A stretch of 64,000 bases of DNA from Pseudisothecium myosuroides (Eukaryota > Streptophyta > Bryopsida > Hypnales > Lembophyllaceae): assembly GCA_951799445.1 (NCBI GenBank), contig OX637290.1, forward strand, positions 27,584,987 through 27,648,986, written 5' to 3'. The notes beneath the pieces were generated by a model, which saw only the letters and a list, made by a program, of their open reading frames with translations, searched no databases and was not told the origin of the DNA. The position numbers and the translations under genes are program-made. This document shows positions 36,933 through 49,194 of this stretch, one piece after another. Numbering within the stretch: position 1 is the stretch's first letter; every line of letters begins with the position of its first letter.

Positions 36933-37457
36933 TCTTTTACTTTCCATGATGGTGCAAAAACTTCAAATTTCTTAATTGGCAAATAAATGTAAAGATCTAT
37001 CTTCTATTGTAGAGTGCTCAATTTTATATATTTAGCAATTTTTCATGGCTAATTAGGGATCCCTAATTTCAAGTGGAAATTATAAAATTTCAAATTTTAT
37101 CATCCACAATAAATAAAAAATTGTTGCATTTTCAACTAGGATAAAAATTAATTCTACAAGATCAAACATGCTTTAGGGTATGTTCCCACCTAGCATTTGC
37201 AAAGTTTGGTGTGTTAAGAGATAAGACCTCCGTACAAGGGCCACTTCACACTATAGCCGTCTAAGTCGAGAGGCTGTGGGATTGAATGGCCAAACTTTGG
37301 TGAGAGTCCAAAGAAATGTGCAATAATAAAGCAATAAAAAACAGGAATTGGAGCTTTTGGCTGACTATAGTGTGAAGCCTCCAAAGGCCAAGCCCAAAGT
37401 CCAAATCCTTAGCAATGAACTCCCATGGCCTCTCGATTTGGACAACCATAGTGTGAA

Positions 37458-37679
37458 CACTACAAGAGAAAAGGGTGTTTTCAATGAGTTTTTAAATATA
37501 GTCCAAGATATAAGATTTTAAGTAATGACCTTTTAAGAGATTTTCAATAAAGTTTTACTAGAAACACATGTATTTTTAGTAAATTTTTATTTAAAATCTC
37601 CTTAAAGGTCATTACTTATAATCTTATGTCTAGGACTATACTTAAGAACTCACCGAAAATACCCCTTTTTCTTGTAGTG
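37458..37679. mobile_element. CACTA-type foldback MITE with 3-bp duplication
   Basis: 222 bp that is largely palindromic, starting cactacaagagaaaagggtg and ending tttcttgtagtg. The trinucleotide gaa flanks both ends (37,455-37,457 and 37,680-37,682). CACTACAAG termini with 3-bp duplications are the hallmark of CACTA elements. Confidence 0.85.
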
Positions 37680-37861
37680 GAAGTCTTCAAAGGCCAAGCC
37701 CAAAGTCCAAACCCATAATAGTCTAATGGTTGAAATCTTGTAAGTTATTAAATGAACTCCCATGGCCATAGTTTGGGTCTCCATTTTTAGCCGACCCAAA
37801 CTTTTGTTGAGAGTCCATCGCCATGTAGACAATTCACTATCACGTAGATAGTTGGAGGGCC

Positions 37862-38064
37862 CACTACAAGAGAAAGGGGTGTTTTAAGTAGTGTCCTAGA
37901 CATCACATCTTTTAAGTAACGTCTTTTAAGTAAGTTTTTAAGTAAAATTTTACTAAAAAGACAATCTTTTTAGTAAAAGTTTACTTAAAAACTTACTTAA
38001 AAGACGTTACTTAAAAGACGTGATGTCTAGGACACTACTTAAAACACCCCTTTCTCTTGTAGTG
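37862..38064. mobile_element. second CACTA-type foldback MITE, near-perfect hairpin
   Basis: 203 bp: cactacaagagaaaggggtg ... ctttctcttgtagtg, with arms of about 90 bp that pair almost without mismatch. The trinucleotide gcc flanks both ends (37,859-37,861 and 38,065-38,067). It is more symmetric, so probably younger, than its neighbour 183 bp to the left. Confidence 0.88.
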
Positions 38065-38067
38065 GCC

Positions 38068-39550
38068 ATGGCCTTTGGATTTGTGCCTTCTAGTGTGAAG
38101 GGCCGAGAGTCCGAACTCTTGGTTCCTTGCATTGTGATTGGTGGAAACCCACGAACTCTCGACCTTTGGCCGTAGTGTGATTTGGCCCTAAGTAGGAAAT
38201 AATCTTTTTTAATGAGAGTTCAGGTTCAAAGTGTTGTACTTGTTTTTGAGCTTCTACAATTCACAAGTGGCTCGTCTTTCCACCAACTTTGTGTTCGTGG
38301 GAGGTACTGGGGTTTGTGGTTCTACCACCAACTCTGAATTAGTGCTGAGGTTGGGGGGGGGGCGTTCTCGCTTGAGTGATTTCTGCTACTGTTTTTTTTT
38401 CCTCACTTGAGTGATTTCTGTAGCCGTTTGCAACCCATTTTCTCCTTGAACCTTGCAGAACCGGAGGTTGAATCTGCAAGTTTGGTTGTCCAAGTTTGTC
38501 TGCAAAGTCTGGTTGTCCAAGTTTGCGTTTGGTTGGACAAGGTTTACTCTGCAAAGTTTGGTTGTGCAAGTTTGCTTTTGGTTGTGCACGTTTCAGTCTT
38601 GTAGAGTTTCGTTGTGCAAGTTTTAGCAAGCCACGAGGAGCTTAAGTTGTGCAATCCACAAGAAGCTGGTATAGCAACAACAATTTTTGTTAATGGACAC
38701 AAAGAGGCAACAATACGTAGCCCTACACGGATTCATCCAAAATCTATAAATTCCAAAGATTTAAATACTCCAAAAACACTGGCGAATTCTTTATGATTAT
38801 TGCAAAAGCTACATAACAATCCCACTCTTACACCCACACACATCAGATTCCAACTTGGATCGTCAATTGCTAAGCAACGTGAGTGGGAACACTGCAAGAT
38901 TTTTTGGCGTAAGAACAAGCCATTAAGAGCACCTCTAATCCTAGGAACCCGCCTTTAGCCTTGGTTGTGGCCAAGATATTAATGTAGGGTGACTGAGATT
39001 GCTTAATAGTTCAATAACTTTACTTGAGTGCGAGACTTTTTGGTTACAAAACATATAAGATTCTATATATGGGATATGTTTGCATTCTTTGGTTGTTCAA
39101 ATTGTAAACAGGTGGTTTGTAAGGGGATGAGATCAAGAATATGACAATTGAGACCTACTCTAAAAATGTCTTATAAAAATTAAATGTAACCATGTTTTAA
39201 ATTCATTGTAATCATGTATCTCCATTTTCTAATAAAATCTATATAGTATAAATACCCCTTCCTTGAACCCCTTGTACTTCTATTTATTTTTGTTTTTATA
39301 TTTATTTCACTGTTAGTTGTTTTTAACTTTTATTATAATTGCTGCAAGAGTATTTTTCATTAGTCAGAGTTGCCCAACACAATTCTAATGTTTGCTAGAT
39401 TAAATGAATCACAAATTAGTAGTACTCATCGCTAAAATAATCAAGGGAAAGCTCACTCTATATACCGGCACCACATCTAAATGCATTCAAATGAGTTTTA
39501 AATATCAAAAAAACTTAATTCCTAAGGGAGAAATGTCTATTACAATTCAT
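38068..39550. other. intergenic sequence
   Basis: No gene. A short degenerate tandem of 'gttgtccaagtttg / gttgtgcaagtttgc' units lies at about 38,480-38,635. Confidence 0.5.
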
Positions 39551-40493
39551 TTAATCCCTAAAGGACCGTTGTCCCTTTGGGGGACAAATGCGTTTTCGGG
39601 CAGGTACCTACGGGCTGAAATTTTCTTGTGATTTTTTGAAACTATTTTTGGAGATAGAAAGACTGATAAGCTCTGTGGGAATATAATTTTTTTCACAATC
39701 GGTGCGCGGGAAAAAAAGTTATGACCAAATAAGCTCAAAATAGGGGACAACGGGCAGCTCGGGCAGCAAAAAAAAAATGGACAAAAATTTGAATTTTTTT
39801 TTTTAATATTTTTTTTCTCATAGATTATATTTTTGTCTATCCGGAAAGCTTTGATTCATTTCATTTGGATATGTTATGAGAAAGTTATGAACATTCTTGT
39901 TTTTCGGGCAGTTAGAGCATCTTCTTGAAAAAAATAACTTGTAGGATTCATTTCTGAATGCAATCTTTCAAATTTTAATTTTTTTTTTTTTTTGCATGGT
40001 TTAGTTTAGTTGCTAGAACAATCTCACCATTGGGATTAGTGAATTTTAATTCCATCTAAGAGATATTAATATTTTAGATTTTCCTTCTATCTCGTACTTA
40101 CTTCTACTTAACAATTTTTTTAAGAATGATAATTAAGTTTTTTTGAATTTCTTTTTTTTTCCTAGACTCTCAACTCAATTCTCCTCTATAAAGATTTAAA
40201 GCTCAAAACTCTGTAGTGCAAAAATTTTAAATTAAAAATGTTTAAAGTCAAAAAATCTAGTCCCGCAATGTGCTGAAAAACTTGTTTTCTTCACTTTAAA
40301 CGCAGATATCTTGCAATCTATGCGGTCAAAAATTCTGAAATTTTTTCCACACATTCTCATACTAGTTAGGTGTAAGATCCTACGGTTAGATTTGCAAAAA
40401 AAACATTTTTCAATTTTTTTTACTGTTTGCTATAGAAATGGCAGTTTTCACTGTTTTTTGGCAAAAAAAAGGCCTCGGTCCTTTAGGGGTTAA
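39551..40493. mobile_element. piggyBac-like family A element, most intact copy
   Basis: Starts ttaatccctaaaggaccgtt and ends cggtcctttaggggttaa, so TTAA stands at both ends and the inner termini are inverse of each other. 943 bp, no transposase. Aligns along most of its length with 17,032-17,953. Confidence 0.7.
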
Positions 40494-42340
40494 GCTCAGA
40501 TATATAGATGGAGTCAAAATCACAATTAGGAATTATTTTTTCTTTGTGGACAAATGGAAATCATTAATATTCAAAAATTAAATAAAAAAGTTTGGAGAAT
40601 TTTTGTGTTCTTTGTGAATTTTCAAAGTCAAGACTTGAAGAAACCTCAAATTATTTAATAGGTTTTATATTTGAGCCCCATTGAAAAAGACACAAAACCA
40701 TTCACTAAAAACTTGTTACTTCACAATCATGAAGTACCATTTGTAAAATAGGAGCCATTCAAAGGAAATACCATTTAACAGTGTAATGTCCTGGTGGCCT
40801 AAAAGGGTCTCGTGGATGATTGTAGAAATGTCCAAAAATCAATTTTTAGTAACTACCTTGGTCATACGACTTGTGTCCTTCTAGGATTAAGGTCATATTG
40901 GTGACACTTCAATGGACACCTAGCAATTTGAAAGAAATGGGGGGTGAACAAAATTAGATAGTTCTACCGTAACATGTTGTAAGGTAACTACACCTAAAAA
41001 TTGTCCCACGGGGGGGTCACTCTTCATATAGTTTACGTATCACGTGTGACCGTGGGGTATTATTAGTGGGGGTATTTTGATAGATGGGACCAATTAAACG
41101 GACCATATCATTACCTAATTTTCTAATTTGGCATATTTGTAAGTACCATATACTTACTTTAAATTAGTGTAGGAGGCTAATTTATCATACCATTACTTAT
41201 TTATAATTCAAAATTTAGAATGACATTTTCACCAGGTCATAAGACATAAACTACCATATGTTTAGGTCTAATTTGGGAACTTGTTGTTGAAATAATTTAA
41301 TTTTCGCATTTTGATAATTCGGCAACCGGTTTTGATTTTTCTAGTTTTCTCTTATTTTCAGAAATAGTTGAAATCTTCTCTTGACATTTTTTCAGATTTC
41401 CAAAAGTAGTTGTAGAATTTCTTAAAAGTTCAGACATGATCCAACATTTTCCTAGTTATTTACAAAACTGACCTACACGTACGCACGCATAAAGCCAAAA
41501 ACATACACATACACATAAAGCCAAAAACATACACTCCTACACTCCTTTGCTGTTTGGGTTTAGGGTCAACAAATTCCACTCAGACGACAGTGTTAGAACT
41601 TCAGCAACATTTTCATGAAACTTATAGGCAGGTTTAGGAACTTACTATGCATGATTGTGTGGAGGGTACATTTATGAAATTAAACATTCATATCAGCATT
41701 CATAGTAACAAGAGACCAAGAAAGCAAATTGAAATGAATCACAAAATACAAGACAACATAAAATTCATGGACTCACAGTTGAATCAAAACAAACAAGCCA
41801 ATAATTCTAGACTAAGCAATCCAATTCAAACAAACGAAATGAGAGTTGAGAGCATGAGAATGATGAGATTCCTCACTGGAAAATGGAAAGACAGCAAACT
41901 AGAAAACTTATGTGGATGCCAAAAACTGTGCTGGACTTAGTGACGACATTCAAACACATGAAACAAGACAATGCACCTATCATACATTCTATGGCCAGCA
42001 TTTCCACAATTGAGCATTTACAAGCACAAGACACACATCAATAGAGGCAATGAAAGCACAGAAAAATTGTGCAACATGCATATCACAGACTAGGGTTCAG
42101 CTGAAATTGTGTTCACAAACACATTAAAAAAAAGGTAGAAGTCCAAAATTGTTGGAAAACTAGCACCTCAGAACTCCATGAAGGTTTAAGGTTCTTCTAG
42201 ACTGCAACACTACTGAAATTGAGTAGCAAATCTGAGCAAGCAAAAGAACAAACCTAAACCACATGGAGCACATGGAAAGAAAAAAGCTAAGCCGAATGGG
42301 TCCAATCTACAGCAACAAGGGTGAAGTTTTAACCAGAAAC

Positions 42341-43203
42341 CTACAATGCTGGTGGGCTGCTGCGTTCCGTGGGAGTGACCCACAACATTGGCAAAGCTCT
42401 CCAATCCGATCCCACTGGAACAGCCCCACGTTGCTGCCAACCTCGCCCCAATTGCCCTCGAAGGAGAGACAATTCTGCCCCAAACAACGAGCTCAGAGGC
42501 AACAGGCGGAATCGGTCAGGGAGAGGCTTCAGGAGCGACCAAGTGTGCCCAAACACAGACATTGCTGCATCAAATCTCTCCACCACGTACTGCTCCGGAG
42601 ACAGCCAAGGCGCTCGCCACTCCCAAAGTAGCTCCCATTGCGCCAATCTCAGCGCTGAGAACTCCGTGCGACTGGTCAAGGTGTCGCGCCAGTGGTGGCT
42701 CACCAAACTCAGCCGGACGATGAGGCGCAGCCCTTTGGCCCGATCAGCCACGCTCACTCTCCGGTAGTCCCAGCCTGTCCCCCCCCCGATCAGTCACCAC
42801 TTGCACAAGAGACGGGAGCAGGACGTCGGAAGCGATCCCGTGCAGGAGGGCGGAGCTGTCCCACTCGCTTGGATTCCTGGCCGGCAGCATCGACACCCAC
42901 GCTTTGCAGCAGGAAAATGCAGACAAAGTTTCTTCATTGCGCACAAAGGAGTCCAGGAAGCGATCTTTCATGGTCGCCCAATGACGGCAATTTGGAGACA
43001 TCTAACTCACCACGCAGCAGGACCGCAAAGAGAAGACATTGCATGACCGCGCAAATCGAAAGAACTCAAAACCCAAAACAAAAAAAGGCGCCGGAATTGT
43101 ACCTGAGATCTCCAACGGCCGACCCAACTTGAGCGTCGCCATCGCGAGAAGATTCCGCCACTCCTGCGACAGCATCTTCCGCCAATTTGGACGCCATCGC
43201 CAT
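42341..43203 (-). pseudogene. F-box-like gene inside the transposon, with a frameshift at a G9 run
   Basis: Model: exon 1 43,203-43,103 (33 codons from MAMASKLAEDAV), GT-AG intron, exon 2 42,876-42,341. The join AG|G is in frame and leads into a segment with SSALLHGIASDVLLPSLVQ. This is followed, in the other frame, by LIVRLSLVSHHWRDTLTS and FSALRLAQWELLW. D-V-L-L...L-S-L-V-S-x-x-W-R is the pattern of an F-box, the Skp1-binding motif of SCF ubiquitin ligases. The two halves are in different frames, separated by a run of nine G (inverse of 42,779-42,787); one G fewer would connect them. This is either a sequencing error or a real inactivation. A 5'-UTR acceptor may lie at 43,234. After the F-box, about 115 residues have no recognised domain. 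The exon 1/2 boundary is a prediction from splice sites and frame only. Confidence 0.45.
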
Positions 43204-43693
43204 CGAACCAGCGGAGCAACGCCTCCAACAATTCCTGCACGCAAACTCAGAGCAGGCGACAAAGGCAGGAGTTTTGAAATCAGAAAATTGAGACTAGAAA
43301 AGAGTGCAGCAAATGGAAGAAAAAAATAAGTTTTTAGGAGAAACAAGAAAGGAGACAGACCTGAGCAGCGCCGCCTTCCCGACTTCCAGGATCCTTGCGT
43401 GATCATACTCAATCCTACACAGAATCCTAGGAATGCTGCTCGAGCCCAATTCCGTCTAATCCCAGCCGCCTCGCTCCAGAAAAAAATGATTGAAACATCC
43501 AATCACAGGTATTTTCTAAACCTTCTAATCATGCTTGCACAATTTTTAGGACCCCTAATCATGCTACTCCATCACATACGTACAGAAACATAATTCTAAA
43601 GAATTATCCAAATGATGAGCATCAATGTCAAATTCTGAACACCCTAATCTGTAGTTCTAAAGCTGAAGCGAAAGACCCACAATGCACAAAAAA

Positions 43694-44260
43694 TTGGGAC
43701 CAGAATAAATCCCACACCTACACTAATTGAGGTAAGTACCCATCTGAAGGTGGGTACAGAAATCCCGAAGCAACTGGCCAAAAAAAATTGGGAACACAAT
43801 AAATCAACACCTACACTAATTGAGGTAAGGATCCATCGTGAAGGGTAGAGAAATCCCTAAGGAAGTGTTAAAAAAAATTGGGAACAGAATAAATCCCACT
43901 CCGGCTAGATCTGATGGCTTCAAAACACATTCACGGTAGAATTAAAAAGCAACAGATGGATGGCCAAAAAAAATTGGGAATAGAATAAATCCTACTCCGG
44001 CCAGAATTGAGGGCTTCAAAATACATTCACGGTAGAATTAAAAAGCAACAAATGGATGGCCAAAAAAAATTGGGAACAGAATAAATCAACACCTGCGGGA
44101 TTAGATGTAAGTATCCACCCTGACGAGAATATTTAAAATCAACAAGCGATTGGCCAAAAGAAATTGGGAATAGGAAAAAAAATAACCTGCCACATTTGTT
44201 GTAAGTATCCACCCTGGATGCAGGCAATGAAACCAACAGAGCAGTGGTAAAAAAAATCGG
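43694..44260. repeat. ~94-bp minisatellite, seven diverged units
   Basis: The anchor attgggaacagaataaat or a variant recurs at about 43,694, 43,788, 43,878, 43,974, 44,070, 44,164 and 44,257, with spacings of 90-96 bp. Units 3 and 4 are the most alike. It lies between the F-box-like gene and the transposase, inside the 8.7-kb transposon. Confidence 0.85.
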
Positions 44261-44706
44261 GAAAAGAAAAAAAAATGCAGAGATTCCTGAACGTCATCTT
44301 CCAGGAATTTCTGAACCTACCTAGCTTGAAGCCACGTACTTGTTAGTGGTTCTGCGCCTGCATCCATAACTTTACATTGCAAGACACTTAGCCAAAAAAG
44401 AATTGAGAGCTTGGAAAAAGAAACTTACCTGATTTATAATTTGGGAGACCATACACGTATTGTACAATCCACATGCTACGCGGAACCCACATACATGTCA
44501 CAATGAACTTGCAGACCAAAGGCTACATTGAAGCAGGCGACAATTACACAGGAAAATGGGAAGTAAAGGAAATGAACTAGAATCTTACATGAATTGCATT
44601 TCATTCTCTTTGGGCTTTGCTAGCAAATGCAGTACTTTCAACATAGGCATGTGTTAGTGTACAAACTGAACAAGGTATACAACATTCTTGCATAATTTCC
44701 AATTAC

Positions 44707-47700
44707 CTTCTAGATGTCACAAATTCATCCAAGGCATCTGCATCTTGAGCATCGAGAGTGTAGACATCAGTACTACGGTTGTATTCTAGAGTTACAATGG
44801 TAATGACGGTATCAAGATCAATCCAACGGGTGTCAGTATGGTCGTACTTAAATTTGTGGAGACCGGGTACTTTCCTAAAATACTATAGCAAGACTTGCCG
44901 ACTGCATGCCGTATTACCTTCTTTACCTGCTATTCTTGTTAGACTCATGAGGTCTACTGGTTGTCGAAGAAGCCCCCACTGCTTACCATGAGCCCTCCTT
45001 ATTGATTGAACACGTCCTATCCACCACGTTCCATTGTCAACTCCCTCCACAATATTGGTCGCATTACCCGCCTTGTTAGCCTTCCCTTTACGACCCTTTT
45101 TCCTCTTCAAGGCTGACTTCACAGTGGAGGATACTGTGTCTGAGCTATTCTGCACAAAATAAACTCCGCAGTCTGTCCCGATGCCTAGCAGGCAAGAACT
45201 TGAAGACGATGGAGCTGAAATGTAGTCATCATGGTTGTTAAAGTACATAGAATGTTTGACTCTAGTAAGTCTATCTTTTGAAAGAAACGGATTGCCATTC
45301 AGTTGAGATACCAAGGTGGACTTATAAATATTGTGCCCCTCGTATGCAACAATAGGACTCATTCGAGCAAGGGATGGCAATGATGTAATCTATTGTTCAT
45401 GAGAATTCAACATGTCCGCAACTGCATCCCGTACCTCACCCTCGACCACAGCTGCAGCATCTTCACAGTCATCGACCAATTCAGACTCCAGAACATCAGG
45501 GGCCGCAAGTAACTGTCCACCCTGCGCCATATTATTTTCGGCCACTTTCAAGGTATGCCAAAGCACCTCCAAGCCCCCATCTTCTCCCAAAACAGGGGTA
45601 GAAGATGGCTTGAATCTCATGCATTTCTCATCTGCCCTCTCCACTTCCCAGGGCCTACTGAACCACACCTTCAAATTGGCCCTTGCATGCACAGAAGGAG
45701 CCATGTTCAACTGCCGCAGAAGACTTTGGGCCGCCGACAGGCCCTCTTTCAGAGCAAGCACAACATCAGCATTCGTTGGGATTTCCGAATAATCCCCTAG
45801 GTCGCAAGCTGACTCGCCTTCTTGGAGGGGATGCAATTTGGCCCAGACGTTCTCCATTTTTCTGTGTTGTTTGTTGAACTTCAGACCATTTTCAGCATAC
45901 TCAACAGCAGACAGTTGATTCAGAGTATTCGCCGTGTTTGTCAACTCATGGAAATCGTAAGCCCTCTCATTACCATTCATACCACCAATTTTAGAGAAAA
46001 AAATTTCACAAGCATCGCTTCCAGTTAAGTGCAAGGGAACCGACAAGTGTGCATACCTATCTTGGAAGTGGCATATAAGCAACACTGCGAAGTGACAAGA
46101 CAATTGGATGTCAATGAAGCATTGTTGACTAACAAAGTGATGAGCCTCAACAATCTCCATTGAATTGCCCTGCACGCCGTGATATCCATGTTTCAACCAC
46201 AGTCTCCAAAGCCGGAAAAAGAAGGATACTTTGGTGGCCAGGACAATCCTAGATCGCAAAGAGTGTCTTGGAGAGCAGAACACGTCAATGTAATCTGCAC
46301 AAACTTCCAGGTAGTACTCAGTTCCCAACGTCCTCTCTCTATGAACGTCATCAATCTCCCTTAATCGCTTCAAACATGACCTTACTTTCTCCTGGCACAG
46401 TCTTTGTGCCAAAACCCAATTTTGCCTGTCCTTACGGTCAACATCTTCTTGTCTAAGACCATGCTCATCTGCACTAAAACGGTTGTAAACATGACCTACA
46501 TGTTGTAACAAGCAAACATCGCCTCCAAGTTGCATGCAGCGTACAGAGGAGAGCAACGGATTGATCAATTTCTTGTCGTTGTGGATATAATCTTGATCGT
46601 GCAACCCGAAGGCATCTCCATCAGAGTTCAAAGATGCTGTGAGTAGCCAACCATCCCAACCCAAGTCCAATCGACATCCGTCTGTCGATCTGTAATCTTG
46701 CAGCATGAGCTGCCTCCTACGACTGTCACCGTCACTCGCATGACCAACTACAGGTCCGACAGTGGACAAGCATTCTTTGACCCATAAGGAGTCTATAACA
46801 TCCCATTGACGTTTTACCCACTTTGAGTCAAAACAGTTGCATGTGCAACAAACAGACAACACTAGACGGGGCAATTTTTCATGAAGCGGGTTAACCACTA
46901 TGACTCTAACGAATCCTCCAATTTCGCTAGTTCGGAATGTCTCAACGATTTTGTTATATCCATCTTTGCCTGAACCCACCTCTGGCTTGAAAGATGTGAT
47001 ACATATGTGATCCCCCTTAGGTCCACAGAAGCCTGCCAATGTATCCCATTTAGACTCCCAGCCTATTCTACCTTTGACTTTAGTCTCATCCTCAGCTAAG
47101 ATGACCGGCACTGGACCCACAATGTTTAGAGCAGATTTAGCATCTCTGTAAATGTTGGCTACAACTGCAAAAATCTCTTTATGCTCTCCCGGTCTGAATT
47201 GCACCCCTTTCCTAATGTCCCTTTTAATTGTACAGAAGTTGGGACCAGCAAAGTTTAGATTAAATAGATCACACATTCGTCTACCGCCGTAGACTTTCAT
47301 GGTCTGTGCGAAGCATTTAGTATTTCTAGTAAATCGATTTCCCCTATTAGAACAATTCAAATTTTGGGCTACGTCTCTGAGAAAATCCCACAAGGTCGGT
47401 TTACCACCAAATGCCCCCGTTCTATGCGCATTCAGTATATTATGACAGAATTTAAGAACGTTAGAGTCATTAGAGGAAGTTTTAGCCATTTCCTTCAATG
47501 TTGGACGTTTGACCTTGAGTTGAGTGATTTTAGCTCAAGCTACATATTGTTGCAAGCGTTCTAGTCTATACTTCTTTGAAACATTCCCTGCTGTGACGAC
47601 TTAGCTCTCCATGAGAGAGGTACCCTACTCGAATTCCTGCAGCAGTCGTCCTAGATCCCCTCTTGACAGCAGATCTGTCCTCTCTAATAACCCTTTTTCT

Positions 47701-49194
47701 GAAATCATCCTCATTCGGAATAGCTGCACACATTGAACATGTGAGGCCGTGAAATCCATGAGGAGACCCGGACATCCTATGACAAGCTTTGTGATGAAAT
47801 GTACCTTCAATCAGAACTTTAGACCCATCAACCACAGTGGACTCATGAACATGTGGTTCTGGAAACCATACTGTACCCACATGACGATCATCTAGCATGG
47901 ACTTAATGGAATAAGACACACTTGCATATACACAATGAGGTCGCCAGAATCCCCAACACATGAGACCAGTAATTGAATTTTTGTCCAAAACCGAAGACTC
48001 ACCTTTGTCACCCTCCGCATTTGCAGTCCTGTAGAATCTCCACAGATCCTGCTGATTAGATTGAACACTTACGGAAGACGTTGTCCGCGGCCTTCTTCTT
48101 CTACCGGACAGAAGCGCACCTCCTCTCTGATCTGCCTTTTTCGAATCCTCCACGGCTTGCAAATGCTTTGTGCTGGCCATGTGGTTCTTCAATGTAGACT
48201 CGAGGTTCTTCTTTGGTGGACAAAGTTGCATAAGCCCGTCACGACAGTAAGAGCATTTAACCTTGAACCAAAAACTTTTAGGTCGCGGTTGCTCCAAATC
48301 CCCCATAATGTAGAATGGTTTGACACCTTCGCCAAGCTCCGCATTGACGGCATCTGTGACCTCGACGCCTTCTTTCATCAATTTCCTGTGGTCTTCAACA
48401 GTAAGGACCACAGATTTCCCCTTAGGTGCCACTGATTGAGGATGGTCGAGGTAATTGAGATTGTGCTTGCGGCACCAACTCTTTACGTGTAGTGTACTGA
48501 GGAGGTGACTTGTTTTGAAATTAGAGGACAAGTTTTGTATTGTTGACTTATTGTGAAGCCCACTATGTCCTCCCGTCTCCTTCCGGCACTCTAAGCAAAA
48601 AATCTTCACGATGGCCACGCCATCCTGGTCCCACGAACGTAGCTCCCAGTTGTGGTCATGCAGATCGGAGTCTCTGAGATCCCGTTTTAACTTCTCAGCG
48701 TGGACCAGGTATTGGTCTATCACCTCCTTCGACAACAAAGTCGACTTCAGCGGCTCTCCATCAGCAGAATTGGTGTCAATCTCGGCAGTGACGCCGCTTA
48801 CCCTAGAGGACCCAAATGGATCCACTATCTCATTCATCGCAGGGGCTGCCGCAAGTCCTTCTTCCGTTGGAGTGACGAGTGCAGTAGGATCGCTGCCACC
48901 ATCAACGACAAATCCATGCTCACCACGGCGCCGCTTGCCATCACCGCACTCTACAATCTCCGCTCGTATGACGTACACATCGCCCCGCACAACATTCAAG
49001 CGCTCAACTTTCTTCCGGATGCGGCGGTGATCCTCTGCATCCCAAAACTCAAACGGCCAGTCAAGAACCTCATCCGACTCCAGCCGCGCCCTCAACATCG
49101 CCAGAGTTTCGGACCCCAATGCCGTGACCTTGTCAAATAGCTCCGGCACTGAAGCCTCATTGTCCAACGTCCACAAGGTAACCCGGTCAGCCAT
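44707..49194 (-). pseudogene. decayed transposase (zinc fingers plus DDE-like core) of the 8.7-kb element
   Basis: Reading starts at ATG 49,194 (MADRVTLWTLDNE). Residues about 200-236 and 314-344 form two C2H2/BED-like fingers (C-x2-C ... H-x5-H; and C-x2-C-x20-H-x5-H). The core ORF (47,498-45,390) has acidic motifs suited to an RNase-H fold: EDET (about codon 137), SDGDSRRR (about 256) and PLHLTGSDACEIFF (about 495). A C-terminal part has YKSTLVSQLN, LSKDRLTR and, further down, KYDHTDTRWIDLDTV. Open frames total about 1,450 codons but are broken. The first frame ends at TAG (47,566-47,568) and continues in the +1 frame, where a TGA (47,535-47,537) follows. In-frame TAG stops occur at 45,387-45,389 and 44,880-44,882. 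A donor-like gtaatt follows at 44,706. Short introns could explain some breaks, but the similarity to the reading pattern across them favours decay. Family not certain: P/THAP9-like is possible, since G-S-D-x-C-E-x-F-F resembles the P-type final catalytic motif. Confidence 0.6.

Noticed and set aside
42263..43329. Several 80-146 codon plus-strand ORFs opposite the F-box-like gene
   Set aside because: They are GC-rich antisense frames of the minus-strand gene with low-complexity Pro/Arg/Ser content and no domain.
43694..44260. CRISPR-like array
   Set aside because: Units are ~94 bp and diverged along their length without unique spacers, and the DNA is eukaryotic; it is a minisatellite.
48061..49140. 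Plus-strand ORFs of 124-146 codons
   Set aside because: Antisense shadows of the transposase N-terminal region.
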